A stretch of DNA of 42,237 nt from Arthrobacter psychrolactophilus (GTDB lineage Bacteria > Actinomycetota > Actinomycetes > Actinomycetales > Micrococcaceae): the NCBI RefSeq assembly GCF_003219795.1, contig NZ_QJVC01000028.1, positions 1 to 42,237 of the forward strand, given 5' to 3'. The notes beneath the pieces were generated by a model, which worked only from the letters and a program-made list of their open reading frames with translations, was not told the DNA's origin and did no database searches. The stretch's first letter is position 1. Each line of letters opens with the position of its first letter. Of this stretch, positions 7,691-16,980 are shown one piece after another. Made by a program: the position numbers and the translations under genes.

Positions 7691-8623
7691 ATGAAGAAAT
7701 CTGCCCTTAAGTGGCTCACGACCGTTCCGGTCGCCGTTGCCTTGGCCTTCTCGCTCGCCGCATGCGGCGGCACCACAGATGCCACCAGCTCCGGTGAGCC
7801 CACGGATGCCCTCGCAGGAAGCGATCAGGTTTCGCTGGACAAGTACACAACCGCCGATGTCACTGCCTTGGATAAGATCAAGGTCGATGAACTGGGCCTG
7901 ATCGTTCCCGGCACCATCACGGTCGGCACCCTCTCCGATGCCCCGCCGAACATCTTCATCGACAAGGACGGCAAGTTCACCGGTTACGACAATGAGCTGC
8001 TCCGCGCCATGGGTGAGAAGCTGGGCCTGAAGGTTGAGTTCAAGTCCACTGACTTCTCAGCCCTGCTGTCCCAGGTTCAGAACAAGCAGTTCGACGTCGG
8101 ATCCTCCTCGATCTCCACGACCGACAAGCGCCGCGAGACCGTTGGCTTCACCAACGGTTACGACTTCGGTTACATGGCCGTTGTTGCCAAAACCGATTCA
8201 GCGGTCAAGGGCTTTGCTAACTTGAGCGCCAGCACCCGCATCGCCGTGGTTCAGGGCACCGTGCAGGATGACTACGTCACCAACACCCTCAAGCTGGAGC
8301 CGGTTCGCTTCTCCGACTACAACACGGCCTACGCCAACTTGAAGAACGGTCAGGTTGACGCCTGGGTTGCTCCTTCACAGCAGGCAACCGGTCAGGTCAA
8401 GGACGGCGACGGCACCGTCATCGCCGAGTCCGTGGTCAACACTCAGAACTTCACCGCTTACGCCGTGAACTCAGAGAACAAGGCACTCATCGACGCACTG
8501 AACTCCGCACTGGACGCCGTGATCACCGATGGCACCTGGGCCAAGTTGACCAAGGAATGGTACCCGACCCGCGAGACTCCGGCAGACTGGACCCCCGGGT
8601 CCAAGGCTGCAAAGATCTCCTAA
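7691..8623 (+). CDS. Polar amino-acid ABC transporter, solute-binding lipoprotein
   Basis: About 310 residues. The N-terminus is a lipoprotein signal peptide: KK-S, a hydrophobic run, and the lipobox LAAC with the Cys at about residue 25, so it is anchored outside the membrane. The mature part is a family-3 solute-binding protein: GTITVGTLSDAPPNIF, then FTGYDNELLRAMGEKLGLKVEF, and the signature SSISTTDKRRETVGFTNGY. Family members bind glutamate, glutamine, arginine or similar amino acids; the exact ligand is not evident. ATG 7691 is chosen over the TTG at 7688. It heads a three-gene operon and is followed after 12 bp by the permease. Confidence 0.9.
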   Translation: MKKSALKWLTTVPVAVALAFSLAACGGTTDATSSGEPTDALAGSDQVSLDKYTTADVTALDKIKVDELGLIVPGTITVGTLSDAPPNIFIDKDGKFTGYDNELLRAMGEKLGLKVEFKSTDFSALLSQVQNKQFDVGSSSISTTDKRRETVGFTNGYDFGYMAVVAKTDSAVKGFANLSASTRIAVVQGTVQDDYVTNTLKLEPVRFSDYNTAYANLKNGQVDAWVAPSQQATGQVKDGDGTVIAESVVNTQNFTAYAVNSENKALIDALNSALDAVITDGTWAKLTKEWYPTRETPADWTPGSKAAKIS

Positions 8624-8635
8624 GGCAAGCACTAT

Positions 8636-9394
8636 ATGGATGCATTCCAGCAGTTCCTTAAAACATTCTTTGACTGGCAGGCCATGGGGGAAGTTATCCC
8701 CAGCATGCTCACCGTCGGCTTGCCCAACACGCTGATCCTTGCCATCTCCTCGGGCATCCTAGGTTCCCTGCTTGGCCTAGTTTTGGCCATCATGGGTATC
8801 TCGAGAAACCCGATCCCGCGGTGGATTGCCCGGATTTACACGGATATCCTCCGCGGTCTTCCGGCGATCTTGGTGATTGTGATTATCGGGATTGGGCTCG
8901 GCCCGATCCTGCGCCAGACCATGGGCATCACCAACCCGTTCCCCTTGGGAATCTTTGCGTTGACGTTGATGGCTGCCGCCTACATGGGTGAGATTTTCCG
9001 TTCGGGCATTCAAAGTGTTGACAAGGGACAGCTGGAGGCATCCCGGGCCTTGGGTTTCAGCTACGGCTCGGCCATGCTCCTCGTGGTCATTCCGCAGGGT
9101 ATTCGCCGGGTTCTTCCGGCCTTGGTCAATCAGCTGATTCACCTCATCAAGGACTCCTCGTTGATTTACATGCTCGGGTTGCTTGCCAGCCAGCGTGAAA
9201 TCTACCGTGTGGGTAATGATGCGGCCGCGAACTCCGGCAATATGTCGCCCTTGATCGCCGCCGGTCTGCTGTACCTGTGCATGACCATCCCGCTCACCCA
9301 CTTGGTCAACTTCATTGACAAGCGGATGCGTGAGGGTCGGGCACCAAAAATTGAACCGGACGAAGCTGCTGCCGTCGTCGGAAAGGGTGCCTAA
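8636..9394 (+). CDS. Polar amino-acid ABC transporter, permease
   Basis: 252 residues with about five membrane helices and the HisM/GlnP-type inner-membrane domain. The EAA loop that docks on the ATPase is visible as EASRALGFSYGSAMLLVVIP (about residues 138-157). A segment KDSSLIYMLGL typical of the family follows. It probably works as a homodimer, since only one permease gene is present. The start ATG lies 12 bp after the lipoprotein stop, and the ATPase starts 3 bp after this gene, so the three proteins are likely made from one mRNA. Confidence 0.9.
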   Translation: MDAFQQFLKTFFDWQAMGEVIPSMLTVGLPNTLILAISSGILGSLLGLVLAIMGISRNPIPRWIARIYTDILRGLPAILVIVIIGIGLGPILRQTMGITNPFPLGIFALTLMAAAYMGEIFRSGIQSVDKGQLEASRALGFSYGSAMLLVVIPQGIRRVLPALVNQLIHLIKDSSLIYMLGLLASQREIYRVGNDAAANSGNMSPLIAAGLLYLCMTIPLTHLVNFIDKRMREGRAPKIEPDEAAAVVGKGA

Positions 9395-9397
9395 ATC

Positions 9398-10135
9398 ATG
9401 AGCGACTTTAATTCAGGATCCCTGACCGCGAGCAACATTCACCTGGCCTTCGGCAACAACAAGGTTCTGCGTGGCATCGATCTGCACGTCCCGCAGGGCA
9501 CCACGGCCTCGGTCATTGGCCCCTCGGGTTCGGGTAAGTCAACGCTGCTGCGCGTCATGAACCGGTTGATCGAACCCGATCAGGGTGACATCCAGCTCGA
9601 TGGCCGCTCCGTCTTACAGGACAACCCGGACGAACTCCGCCGCCGCATCGGCATGGTGTTCCAGCAGTTCAACCTGTTCCCGCACAAGACTGTCGTCGAC
9701 AATGTCTCGCTGGCGCTCCACAAGATCAAGAAGCTCCCCAAGGACCAGGCACGTGCCAAGGCCATGGAGCAGCTCGAACTCGTGGGTCTGGCGCACAAGG
9801 CCGACGCACGTCCCGGAAACCTCTCCGGCGGGCAGCAGCAGCGTGTGGCGATTGCCCGTGCGCTGGCCATGGAGCCCGAGGTGATGTTCTTTGACGAGGC
9901 CACCTCGGCGCTTGACCCCGAACTCGTCAAGGGCGTCTTGGCGCTCATGACGGATCTGGCCAAGGGCGGCATGACCATGGTTGTTGTCACCCACGAGATG
10001 GGCTTCTCCCGCAACGTCTCCGACACCGTGACCTTCATGGACGCCGGCGTCGTGGTAGAAACCGGATCTCCGGATCAGCTGTTCAGCGAGCCGAAGACCG
10101 AGCGCCTGAAGGGCTTCCTCTCGGACGTGCTCTAG
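9398..10135 (+). CDS. Polar amino-acid ABC transporter, ATP-binding subunit
   Basis: 245 residues, standard size for a GlnQ/HisP-type ATPase. Walker A is GPSGSGKST (about 44-52), the Q-loop is in [14 protein letters not shown], the signature is [15 protein letters not shown], Walker B is [14 protein letters not shown] and the switch His is in [10 protein letters not shown]. All catalytic motifs are intact. It energises uptake by the preceding permease. It is the last gene of the operon; a strong hairpin terminator begins 10 bp after its stop codon. Confidence 0.93.
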   Translation: MSDFNSGSLTASNIHLAFGNNKVLRGIDLHVPQGTTASVIGPSGSGKSTLLRVMNRLIEPDQGDIQLDGRSVLQDNPDELRRRIGMVFQQFNLFPHKTVVDNVSLALHKIKKLPKDQARAKAMEQLELVGLAHKADARPGNLSGGQQQRVAIARALAMEPEVMFFDEATSALDPELVKGVLALMTDLAKGGMTMVVVTHEMGFSRNVSDTVTFMDAGVVVETGSPDQLFSEPKTERLKGFLSDVL

Positions 10136-10144
10136 CCATTAAGC

Positions 10145-10188
10145 CAGCGACCCCGCAACTCTTTTGAGTTGCGGGGTCGCTGTGTTTT
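10145..10188. terminator. Strong bidirectional rho-independent terminator
   Basis: A 17-bp perfect stem CAGCGACCCCGCAACTC (10145-10161), loop TTTT, and its complement (10166-10182), followed by TGTTTT. It follows the ABC ATPase directly. The minus-strand MOSC gene stops at 10187, so the hairpin also lies just after that gene and can serve both directions. Confidence 0.93.
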
Positions 10189-10735
10189 AAACCCTTTCCA
10201 GGGCCTCATGCGGTTCGTCAGGAAGTACGACGGCGATGCCCTCACCAGGGCGGATGGTGCCACCGTGGTGCACCACAGCCATGATCCCGGCACGCCTCAC
10301 GAGCGTCCCGCCGTCGTCATAGCCCACGAGTTCCTTCAGGAGGCCCGGTTGGAAGTCCTCGATCTGGGCGCAAGGATTGCGCAGGCCCGTCACCTCAACA
10401 ACCGCCTCGGAACCCAGATGTAATAAGGTGCCCCGCGGCAGACTCAGAAGGTCCAGGCCCTCCGTGGTGACGTTCTCGCCCAACTCCCCCGGGGCTACCG
10501 AGAAACCACGCTGTGCCAGCCAGTCAAAGAGCTCTTGGTGCATCAGGTGCACCTGACGCAGGTTCGGCGCCGTGGGGTCGGCCCGCACCCGCGAGCGGTG
10601 CTGGACTGTCACGCCGGAATGCGCGTCCCCGGCAACGCCGCGTCCGGCCACGAGCTCAATCGTGTCCACGCTTTGCTTACTGAAGCGATGCGTCGTGTCG
10701 AGGTGGACGGAGGAGATCTTCGCAAATGACTTCAC
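10187..10735 (-). CDS. MOSC-domain protein
   Basis: 182 residues forming a single MOSC domain. Visible features are the RGVAGDAHSG start of the domain, the GELGENVTTEGLDL motif and the conserved Cys (residue 122) in VTGLRNPCAQI. MOSC domains bind sulfur or molybdenum-cofactor-type ligands through that Cys; the substrate of this stand-alone form, similar to YiiM-type proteins, is unclear. The start is GTG with no Shine-Dalgarno sequence; TAGACT (minus strand, 10747-10742) is 6 nt upstream and TAGACA a further 19 nt upstream, consistent with a leaderless mRNA. The gene is convergent with the ABC operon. Confidence 0.9.
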   Translation of the reverse strand: MKSFAKISSVHLDTTHRFSKQSVDTIELVAGRGVAGDAHSGVTVQHRSRVRADPTAPNLRQVHLMHQELFDWLAQRGFSVAPGELGENVTTEGLDLLSLPRGTLLHLGSEAVVEVTGLRNPCAQIEDFQPGLLKELVGYDDGGTLVRRAGIMAVVHHGGTIRPGEGIAVVLPDEPHEALERV

Positions 10736-10790
10736 AGTGCGAGTCTAAACATGACCTCAGGGCCCCTGTCTAGACCCGCGGCTTGAACCG

Positions 10791-12098
10791 TTAGGCTTTG
10801 ACGGCTGCGGCAGCCTTGGCCGCTGCGGGCAGGGCCTCGAAGATGCGGTTCATGGCCGCGTCGTCGTGCGCTGCGGAGAGGAACCAGGCCTCGAAGACGC
10901 TCGGCGGCAGGTACACGCCGGAGTCCAGCATGGAGTGGAAGAACGGCGCGTAGCGGAAGACTTCCTGGCCCTGAGCGTCGTCGTAGTTGTGAACACCGGA
11001 CACCGAGGTACCAAAGGCCACCGAGAACAAGCTGCCGGCGCGCTGGATCGAGTGGTCAACACCCTCAGCAGACAGCGCGGAGGTCAGGGCCGCGGACAGT
11101 TCCAGCGAGCGGGCATCCACCGTGGCGTAGACGGCCGAGGTGGCGGCCGTCAGCGTGGCCACACCGGCGGCCATGGCGACCGGGTTACCCGACAACGTTC
11201 CGGCCTGGTAGACCGGGCCCAAGGGAGCCAAATAGTCCATGACCTCGGCGCGGCCGCCGAGGGCCGCCGTCGGAAGTCCACCACCGATGACCTTGCCGAA
11301 GGTGAACAGGTCCGGGGTCCAGCCTTCGGAGGCGCCCGTGAGGCCCCAGTAGCCGGCCGCGCCAACACGGAATCCGGTCAGGACCTCGTCGAGGATCAGC
11401 AGGGCGCCGTGGGCGGCGGTGATGCGGGACAGCCCGGCGTTGAAGCCTTCGCCGGGGGTGACAACACCCATGTTGGCCGGTGCGGCCTCGGTGATGACGG
11501 CGGCGATGCGGTCACCGTGCGTGGCAAAGGCAGCCTCGACGGCGGCGAGGTCATTGTAGGGCAAGACCAGGGTCTCGGCAGCCGTAGCCGCGGTGACGCC
11601 GGCAGAACCGGGCAGTGCCAGGGTGGCTAGGCCCGAACCGGCGGCAGCCAGCAGGGAGTCGAGGTGGCCGTGGTAGCAGCCGGCAAACTTGATGATCAGA
11701 TCCCGGCCCGTGAAGCCGCGAGCCAACCGCACGGCCGTCATGGTGGCCTCGGTGCCCGTGGACACCATGCGCAGACGCTCGACGCCGGACACGCGCCCCT
11801 GGACCAAGGCAGCCAGTTCGCTTTCGGCCGGGGTGGAGGCGCCAAAGCTCAGCCCGTGGTCTACGGCTGCGTGCACGGCGGCCAGGACGTCGGGATGCGC
11901 GTGACCCACAAGAGCCGGTCCCCAGGAGCAGACCAGGTCAACGTAGTCGCGGCCGTCGGCGTCGGTGAGGTAGGCGCCCTTGGCGTTGACCATGAAGCGC
12001 GGAGTGCCGCCCACCGACCCAAAGGCGCGCACGGGCGAGTTCACCCCACCGGGCATGAGGGTCTTGGCGCGGTCAAAAAGTTCCTGCGAGCTGGTCAT
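10791..12098 (-). CDS. hemL: Glutamate-1-semialdehyde 2,1-aminomutase
   Basis: 435 residues, normal for HemL. It converts glutamate-1-semialdehyde to 5-aminolevulinate with pyridoxal phosphate in the cytoplasm. Visible: the N-terminal [17 protein letters not shown], the cofactor-contacting [15 protein letters not shown], the Asp-containing [13 protein letters not shown] (about 235-246) and the Schiff-base Lys269 in [12 protein letters not shown]. It is the last gene of the minus-strand haem operon, 42 bp after hemB, with AAGGAC as ribosome binding site. Its substrate is supplied by HemA, encoded divergently at the other end of the cluster. Confidence 0.97.
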   Translation of the reverse strand: MTSSQELFDRAKTLMPGGVNSPVRAFGSVGGTPRFMVNAKGAYLTDADGRDYVDLVCSWGPALVGHAHPDVLAAVHAAVDHGLSFGASTPAESELAALVQGRVSGVERLRMVSTGTEATMTAVRLARGFTGRDLIIKFAGCYHGHLDSLLAAAGSGLATLALPGSAGVTAATAAETLVLPYNDLAAVEAAFATHGDRIAAVITEAAPANMGVVTPGEGFNAGLSRITAAHGALLILDEVLTGFRVGAAGYWGLTGASEGWTPDLFTFGKVIGGGLPTAALGGRAEVMDYLAPLGPVYQAGTLSGNPVAMAAGVATLTAATSAVYATVDARSLELSAALTSALSAEGVDHSIQRAGSLFSVAFGTSVSGVHNYDDAQGQEVFRYAPFFHSMLDSGVYLPPSVFEAWFLSAAHDDAAMNRIFEALPAAAKAAAAVKA

Positions 12099-12140
12099 GA
12101 AAAGTCCTTGGCTAAAGGGGATCTGAAAGGGAAGTAAGCG

Positions 12141-13121
12141 TTAGTTTTCGCGGAGCCAGCCGGCCAGTTCGGCCGCCCAGTACGTCAAGATCATGGTGGC
12201 ACCGGCGCGCTTGATGCTCAACACCGATTCCTCGATGGCTGCGCGGCGGTTGATCCAACCATTTGCGGCGGCTGCCTCGATCATGGCGTACTCGCCGGAG
12301 ATTTGGTAGGCCGCCACCGGGACGGGGCTCATCGCGGCCACATCTGCCAGAATGTCGAGGTAGCTCATGGCGGGCTTCACCATGACGATGTCGGCGCCTT
12401 CCGCGAGGTCCAGTTCCACCTCGAGCAGGGCCTCGGTGCGGTTGCCGGGATCCATTTGGTACGTGCGGCGATCGCCCTGCAGCTGGGAATCAACGGCTTC
12501 ACGGAACGGGCCGTAAAACGCGGAGGCGTACTTGGCGGCGTAGGCCAAAACGGAGACGGTGGAGAATCCGGCAGAATCCAGTGCCTCGCGAATCACGGCC
12601 ACCTGCCCATCCATCATGCCCGAGGGCGCCACAATATGGGCACCCGCGGCGGCCTGGGCCACAGCCATTCTGGCGTAGATCTCCAAGGTAGCGTCGTTGT
12701 CGACCTGACCGGCGGAGTCCAGCACGCCACAGTGGCCGTGGTCGGTGAATTCGTCCAGGCAGAGATCGCTCATGATGACGAGCTCATCGCCCACGGCGGC
12801 ACGGACGTCCCGGATGGCCTTGTTCAGCACACCGAAGGGATCTGTTCCCGCCGATCCTGTTGCATCGCGCTCGGCCGGAATTCCGAACAGCATGATGCCG
12901 CCGAGCCCCAGCGCAACGGCCTCGCGGGCCGCCTCAACGAGCGACGCCGTCGTATGCTGCACCACGCCGGGCATCGAGGTGATGGGTTTGGGTTCGCTCA
13001 GGTCCTCACGGATGAAGACCGGCAGGATCAGATCGGCCGGCGCCACGGAGTATTCGCTGACCAACCGGCGCATGGCGATGGTAGTGCGCAGACGGCGCGG
13101 ACGGTGATGGGGGAAACTCAT
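12141..13121 (-). CDS. hemB: Delta-aminolevulinic acid dehydratase (porphobilinogen synthase)
   Basis: 326 residues, the usual length. It condenses two 5-aminolevulinate molecules to porphobilinogen. The two active-site lysines are Lys197 (AYAAKYASAFYGPFREA) and Lys249 (VMVKPAMSYLDI). The metal-site region reads MSDLCLDEFTDHGHCG, with Cys121 and Cys131 present and an Asp at the place of the middle Cys of zinc-type enzymes, so metal use may be mixed or magnesium-based. It starts 15 bp after hemD. The N-terminal RPRRLRTT is typical. Confidence 0.97.
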   Translation of the reverse strand: MSFPHHRPRRLRTTIAMRRLVSEYSVAPADLILPVFIREDLSEPKPITSMPGVVQHTTASLVEAAREAVALGLGGIMLFGIPAERDATGSAGTDPFGVLNKAIRDVRAAVGDELVIMSDLCLDEFTDHGHCGVLDSAGQVDNDATLEIYARMAVAQAAAGAHIVAPSGMMDGQVAVIREALDSAGFSTVSVLAYAAKYASAFYGPFREAVDSQLQGDRRTYQMDPGNRTEALLEVELDLAEGADIVMVKPAMSYLDILADVAAMSPVPVAAYQISGEYAMIEAAAANGWINRRAAIEESVLSIKRAGATMILTYWAAELAGWLREN

Positions 13122-13136
13122 GCTGACTCCGTTTTC

Positions 13137-14048
13137 TTACTGCTGGTGAATGTGTGTGCGGGCACGGAGCAACGCTGCCACGATGCCCTCAGGTGTTGGG
13201 TGCTCGGCGGTGGCGGCCATGGTCATGCCCAGCCGCTGCGCCTCGCTCCTCGTTGGTTGGCCAATCGCCACTAGTAGGCAATCTTGCGGCAGTGGCGCCA
13301 TGGTTTCGGCGACACGGCGGGCGGCGCTTCCGGAGGCGAGCACGACGGCGTTAATCGCTCCCGCGTGAATCTCCTGTGCCGCCTCGGTAGGGGTCAGGAT
13401 GGGAAACTCACGGTGATCGGATGAGTCCAGACCCCGCTCCGGAGCCCTCGACTCCAGCGTGGCCGTCAACCGCAACTCGGGATCTGCTGGGTAGTTGACG
13501 GTTTTGTAGGCCGTGACGATCTCCGGCGCCCACCCCTTGGCGGTGATGCCGTCCACCAGGGTTGCTTCTGCGAGGTTTGACTGTGGCAAGAGCACTCGAG
13601 AGGGTCCGCCGTCGCCCGGATCAATATCCGGCCACAGCTCCACGAGTCCGGCGGCCGATTGCAGATCAATCGGTGCGAGCTCCGCGTGGATGCCCTCGGC
13701 CGCGAGAACGGCGAGCGAGGTGGGGCCGATAGTGGCTACGCTGGTGGCAGCCGGAATCAGCTCCGCGAGCGTGGTTCCCGCGGCCTGGCAGGCCTGCTTC
13801 AACGCCCGCACCGTGGTGATGGAGCTGATGACAAGCCAGCGGTACTCCCCCGCAGCCAGCCGTCCCAGAGCCTCTGAGACTTCCTGTGGCTCGGAAATCT
13901 CAAAGTCGATGACGGGCACCATGACTGGTTCAGCCCCGGCAGCCGTCAAAGCGTTGATCAAGCCACCTGCTCGATCAACGCTCCGCGTCACGGCCACGCG
14001 CAGACCGGCAAGAGAGGCGTTGCTCTCAACCGGCGGGATGAACGTCAT
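13137..14048 (-). CDS. hemD: Uroporphyrinogen-III synthase
   Basis: 303 residues. It closes and inverts ring D of hydroxymethylbilane to give uroporphyrinogen III. HemD proteins are poorly conserved; here the recognisable parts are LAGLRVAVTRSVDRAGGLINAL at the start, PVIDFEI, and WLVISSITTVRAL (the 'S-x-x-(A/T)-V' region), then ATIGPTSLAVL. Its identity is secured by position: its ATG overlaps the hemC stop by one base, and hemB follows. It is a stand-alone enzyme, not fused to a methyltransferase. Confidence 0.92.
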   Translation of the reverse strand: MTFIPPVESNASLAGLRVAVTRSVDRAGGLINALTAAGAEPVMVPVIDFEISEPQEVSEALGRLAAGEYRWLVISSITTVRALKQACQAAGTTLAELIPAATSVATIGPTSLAVLAAEGIHAELAPIDLQSAAGLVELWPDIDPGDGGPSRVLLPQSNLAEATLVDGITAKGWAPEIVTAYKTVNYPADPELRLTATLESRAPERGLDSSDHREFPILTPTEAAQEIHAGAINAVVLASGSAARRVAETMAPLPQDCLLVAIGQPTRSEAQRLGMTMAATAEHPTPEGIVAALLRARTHIHQQ

Positions 14049-15040
14049 TACGCCGGGCCGGCCAACTCGGCCAGGTCTGCGGCGCCGCCGGCGAGCAGTT
14101 CCTCGGCCAGTTCGATGCCCAGCAGTGTTGCCCCCACGGAGGTGAGACCGTCGGTGGCTTTCTTCAGGCGCAGGGACCGTTTTCCATCAAGGGAGCAGAC
14201 AACAGTTTCCAGGTACAACATGGAACCCTTGCGGTGCGCTAGCGCTCCGACAGGGGCGCTGCAGCCAGCTTCCAGCCTAGCCAGGAGGGCGCGCTCGGCC
14301 GTGACGGCCAGACGCGTGTCCTGATCGTCAACGGCCGAGAGCGACTGACCCAAAACCGTTGTGAGGTCCGTATCTGCCGTGCGGCATTCTAGGGCGAGTG
14401 CCCCCTGGCCGGGTGCCGGGAGCATGATCTCCGAGGACAGGAACTCGGTGACGGTGTCCAGACGGTCGATCCGGCCCAGCCCCGAGGCGGCCAGGACGAC
14501 GGCGTCAAGGTCAGCAACCTTGCCGGGAACCGGAGCAGCCTCGGGGTTTCCGGGCAGGCCGGGAACCCGGGCCAGCCGGGTGTCCACATTGCCGCGGATA
14601 TCCACGATCGTAAGATCCGGGCGGGCCGCGAGGAGCTGGGCTGCACGCCGGGGTGAGCCTGTACCGACCGTTGCACCCTCGGGTAGTTCGTTCAGAGTCA
14701 ACCCATCGCGGGCGCACAGCGCGTCGCGGGCGTCGGCCCGGACGGGGATCGCTCCCAGCGTCAACCCGGGGACCGCCGTCGTGGGCAAATCCTTGAGCGA
14801 ATGCACGGCGACGTCAACGCCACCGTTGAGGAGCGTGTCACGCAGGGCGGCGGCGAAAACGCCCGTGCCACCCATTTGAGACAGGGGTCCGGTGAGGATG
14901 TCACCCTCGGTTTTGACCGGCACGATCTCGGCGGTAAAGCCGCCAATAACGCTGAGCTTTTCCGTAATTTGTCCGGTCTGACTGAGAGCCAGCTTGCTCC
15001 CGCGCGTTCCAATTTTCACACTTGTCATTGTTCCAGCCAT
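14048..15040 (-). CDS. hemC: Porphobilinogen deaminase (hydroxymethylbilane synthase)
   Basis: 330 residues. It polymerises four porphobilinogens to hydroxymethylbilane using a covalent dipyrromethane cofactor, which attaches to Cys260 in LEAGCSAPVGALAH. Other family signatures: KIGTRGSKLALSQ, VHSLKDLP (79-86) and GTGSPRRAAQL. An alternative ATG at 15028, giving M-T-S-V-K-I-G, fits the family start better and is also possible. The gene begins 5 bp after the cpfC stop and ends in a one-base overlap with hemD. Confidence 0.96.
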   Translation of the reverse strand: MAGTMTSVKIGTRGSKLALSQTGQITEKLSVIGGFTAEIVPVKTEGDILTGPLSQMGGTGVFAAALRDTLLNGGVDVAVHSLKDLPTTAVPGLTLGAIPVRADARDALCARDGLTLNELPEGATVGTGSPRRAAQLLAARPDLTIVDIRGNVDTRLARVPGLPGNPEAAPVPGKVADLDAVVLAASGLGRIDRLDTVTEFLSSEIMLPAPGQGALALECRTADTDLTTVLGQSLSAVDDQDTRLAVTAERALLARLEAGCSAPVGALAHRKGSMLYLETVVCSLDGKRSLRLKKATDGLTSVGATLLGIELAEELLAGGAADLAELAGPA

Positions 15041-15045
15041 GGAAA

Positions 15046-16215
15046 TTAAGAACCAACCTTGGTGGAAGCGGAGAGGAGGCCAACGGTGCTACCGACCTCA
15101 GAAATGACGGGCTTTTCGCCACGGAAATTGGCGCAGCAACCGGGGTTGCACACGTCGAACCACGGGCCCAGCTTCGTCATGGCGGGGCGTTCCTCGATAT
15201 GGTTCTCAATCGTGCGTTCGCAGATCAAGTCCACGAGGCCGCTCACAAACTTCTCGTGCGTTCCCGGAGTGGGCGAACGGTCAAAGGCCAGGCCCAGCTC
15301 GGCGCACGTTTCGGCTGCCTCGGTGTCAAGATCCCAGCGGACCTCCATGTGATCGCTGACAAATCCCAGCGGCACCACAACAACACCCTTGGTGCCGGCC
15401 GCAGCCCGCTCCGCCAGGGCATCGTTAATGTCCGGTTCCAGCCACGGCACGTGCGGGGCGCCGGAACGTGACTGGTACACCAGCGACCATTCCTGGGCCG
15501 GGTCGACGGCTGCCATGATGGCTTCCGCTGCCGCGAGGTGCTGGGCCACGTAGGCGGAGTTCTCGGTGAATTCGCGCAGTTCCAGCTCGGAGTGCCCGGA
15601 GGCTTCCGCGTCCCGGGTGGGGATGGAGTGCGTCGCAAACATGACGTGGATCGGGGCCTCGGGGGTTCCGGCCTCGGCCAACAAGGCACGAACCTTGACC
15701 AGGGATGCGGCCGTGCCCTCGATGAAGGGCTCCACAAAACCGGGGTGGTCGAAGTACTGGCGCACCTTGTCCACGGCCAGCTTTCCATCCAGGCCGGTCT
15801 CGGTCAGGGCCATGCCGATATCCTCGCGGTACTGGCGGCAGCTCGAGTAGGAGGAGTAGGCGCTGGTAGTGACCATCAAGAGTCGGCGGTGTCCGGCGTC
15901 GTAGGCTTCCTGCAAAACGGCGGGAATGTAAGGATCCCAGTTCCGGTTGCCCCACAGCACGGGCAGCTCAATGTCGCGGGCGGCCAGTTCGGCTTCAAGA
16001 GCAGCCTTGAGCGCACGGTTTTGGGCGTTGATGGGGCTGATGCCACCATTCTTGCGGTAGTGATGGCTGACCTCTTCGAGGCGCTCATCGGGGATACCGC
16101 GGCCACGCGTCACGTTGCGCAGGAAGGGAATGACATCGTCTTGGCCCTCGGGGCCGCCAAAGGAGGCCAGGAGAATCGCGTCGTACTCTGCCGGGGCAGA
16201 AACCGGGGCGCTCAT
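15046..16215 (-). CDS. cpfC: Coproporphyrin III ferrochelatase
   Basis: 389 residues (also called hemH). In actinobacteria this enzyme inserts iron into coproporphyrin III. Active-site residues are visible: His196 in FATHSIPT and Glu291 in FVSDHMEVRWDLD. The C-terminal extension carries Cys332, Cys356, Cys360 and Cys361 (ending VCNPGCCANFRGEK), which fits the [2Fe-2S] cluster known in actinobacterial ferrochelatases; the exact ligands are inferred. Its start overlaps the chdC stop by ATGA. The gene precedes hemC by 5 bp, so translation of the set is probably coupled. Confidence 0.95.
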   Translation of the reverse strand: MSAPVSAPAEYDAILLASFGGPEGQDDVIPFLRNVTRGRGIPDERLEEVSHHYRKNGGISPINAQNRALKAALEAELAARDIELPVLWGNRNWDPYIPAVLQEAYDAGHRRLLMVTTSAYSSYSSCRQYREDIGMALTETGLDGKLAVDKVRQYFDHPGFVEPFIEGTAASLVKVRALLAEAGTPEAPIHVMFATHSIPTRDAEASGHSELELREFTENSAYVAQHLAAAEAIMAAVDPAQEWSLVYQSRSGAPHVPWLEPDINDALAERAAAGTKGVVVVPLGFVSDHMEVRWDLDTEAAETCAELGLAFDRSPTPGTHEKFVSGLVDLICERTIENHIEERPAMTKLGPWFDVCNPGCCANFRGEKPVISEVGSTVGLLSASTKVGS

Positions 16216-16907
16216 CGGAGAACCTCGGCAACCTCGGCGGTGGCTACGCGGCGGCCCGTGTAGAAGGGAACTTCTTCGCGCACGTGCAGGCGGGCATCGG
16301 AGTACCGCAGGCTGCGCATCATGTCGACGAGGTCAACCAGGTCATCGGCTTCGAGCCCCAGCAGCCATTCCCAGTCACCTAGGGCAAAGGCGGAGACGGT
16401 GTTGGCCTGAACCTGCGGGAATTCCCGGCCCAGCATGCCGTGTTCGCGCAGCATGCGGGAGCGGTCCTCGGCGGGCAGGATGTACCAGTCGTAGGAGCGC
16501 ACGAACGGGTAGACGCAGACCCAGCCCTTGGGCTCGTTGGGGCCCATGTAGCTCGGCGCGTGGGACTTGGCGAACTCCGCCTCGCGGTGCACGCCCATGG
16601 CGGACCAGGCGATCTCGGTGGCGGCGAACAATTCCGTGCGGCGGATGCTGCGTACGGCCTTCTGCAGGCCTTCTGCGTCCGCTCCGACGAGCCACACCAT
16701 GATGTCGGCGTCGTTGCGCATGGCGGAGACATCGTAGGCTCCGCGCAAGGTGATGCTCTCCGCAGCCAAAGAGGCGACGAGCTCATCAAATTCTGCGATG
16801 GCGGCATCCGCGCCGATGAAGGATCCGGTCCGCTTGAAGACGGTCCACAAGGTGAACGGGGTCTCACTGGGGGTTTTGGTGACAGATTCTGCGTTTGTGT
16901 GGCTCAT
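16212..16907 (-). CDS. chdC: Coproheme decarboxylase (HemQ)
   Basis: 231 residues, also called hemQ. It oxidatively decarboxylates coproheme to haem b, the last step of the coproporphyrin-dependent pathway. The key residues can be placed: a distal His116 (AKSHAPSY), the catalytic Tyr133 in VYPFVRSYDWY and the proximal His156 in MLREHGMLGREF. Their spacing matches that described for actinobacterial ChdC. The presence of this gene shows that the cluster uses the coproporphyrin route and not the protoporphyrin route. It lies 73 bp after cgoX and overlaps cpfC by four bases. Confidence 0.96.
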   Translation of the reverse strand: MSHTNAESVTKTPSETPFTLWTVFKRTGSFIGADAAIAEFDELVASLAAESITLRGAYDVSAMRNDADIMVWLVGADAEGLQKAVRSIRRTELFAATEIAWSAMGVHREAEFAKSHAPSYMGPNEPKGWVCVYPFVRSYDWYILPAEDRSRMLREHGMLGREFPQVQANTVSAFALGDWEWLLGLEADDLVDLVDMMRSLRYSDARLHVREEVPFYTGRRVATAEVAEVLR

Positions 16908-16980
16908 GTTTCAAGTTTGCACCCCATCAACCCGAAAGCTTAAATCAGCGTTCTCTACATTGCGTAGAAAGTGCGCAAGG

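Noticed and set aside
8777-9301. Minus-strand frame opposite the ABC permease
   Set aside because: A shadow of the permease frame; the permease has clear family motifs.
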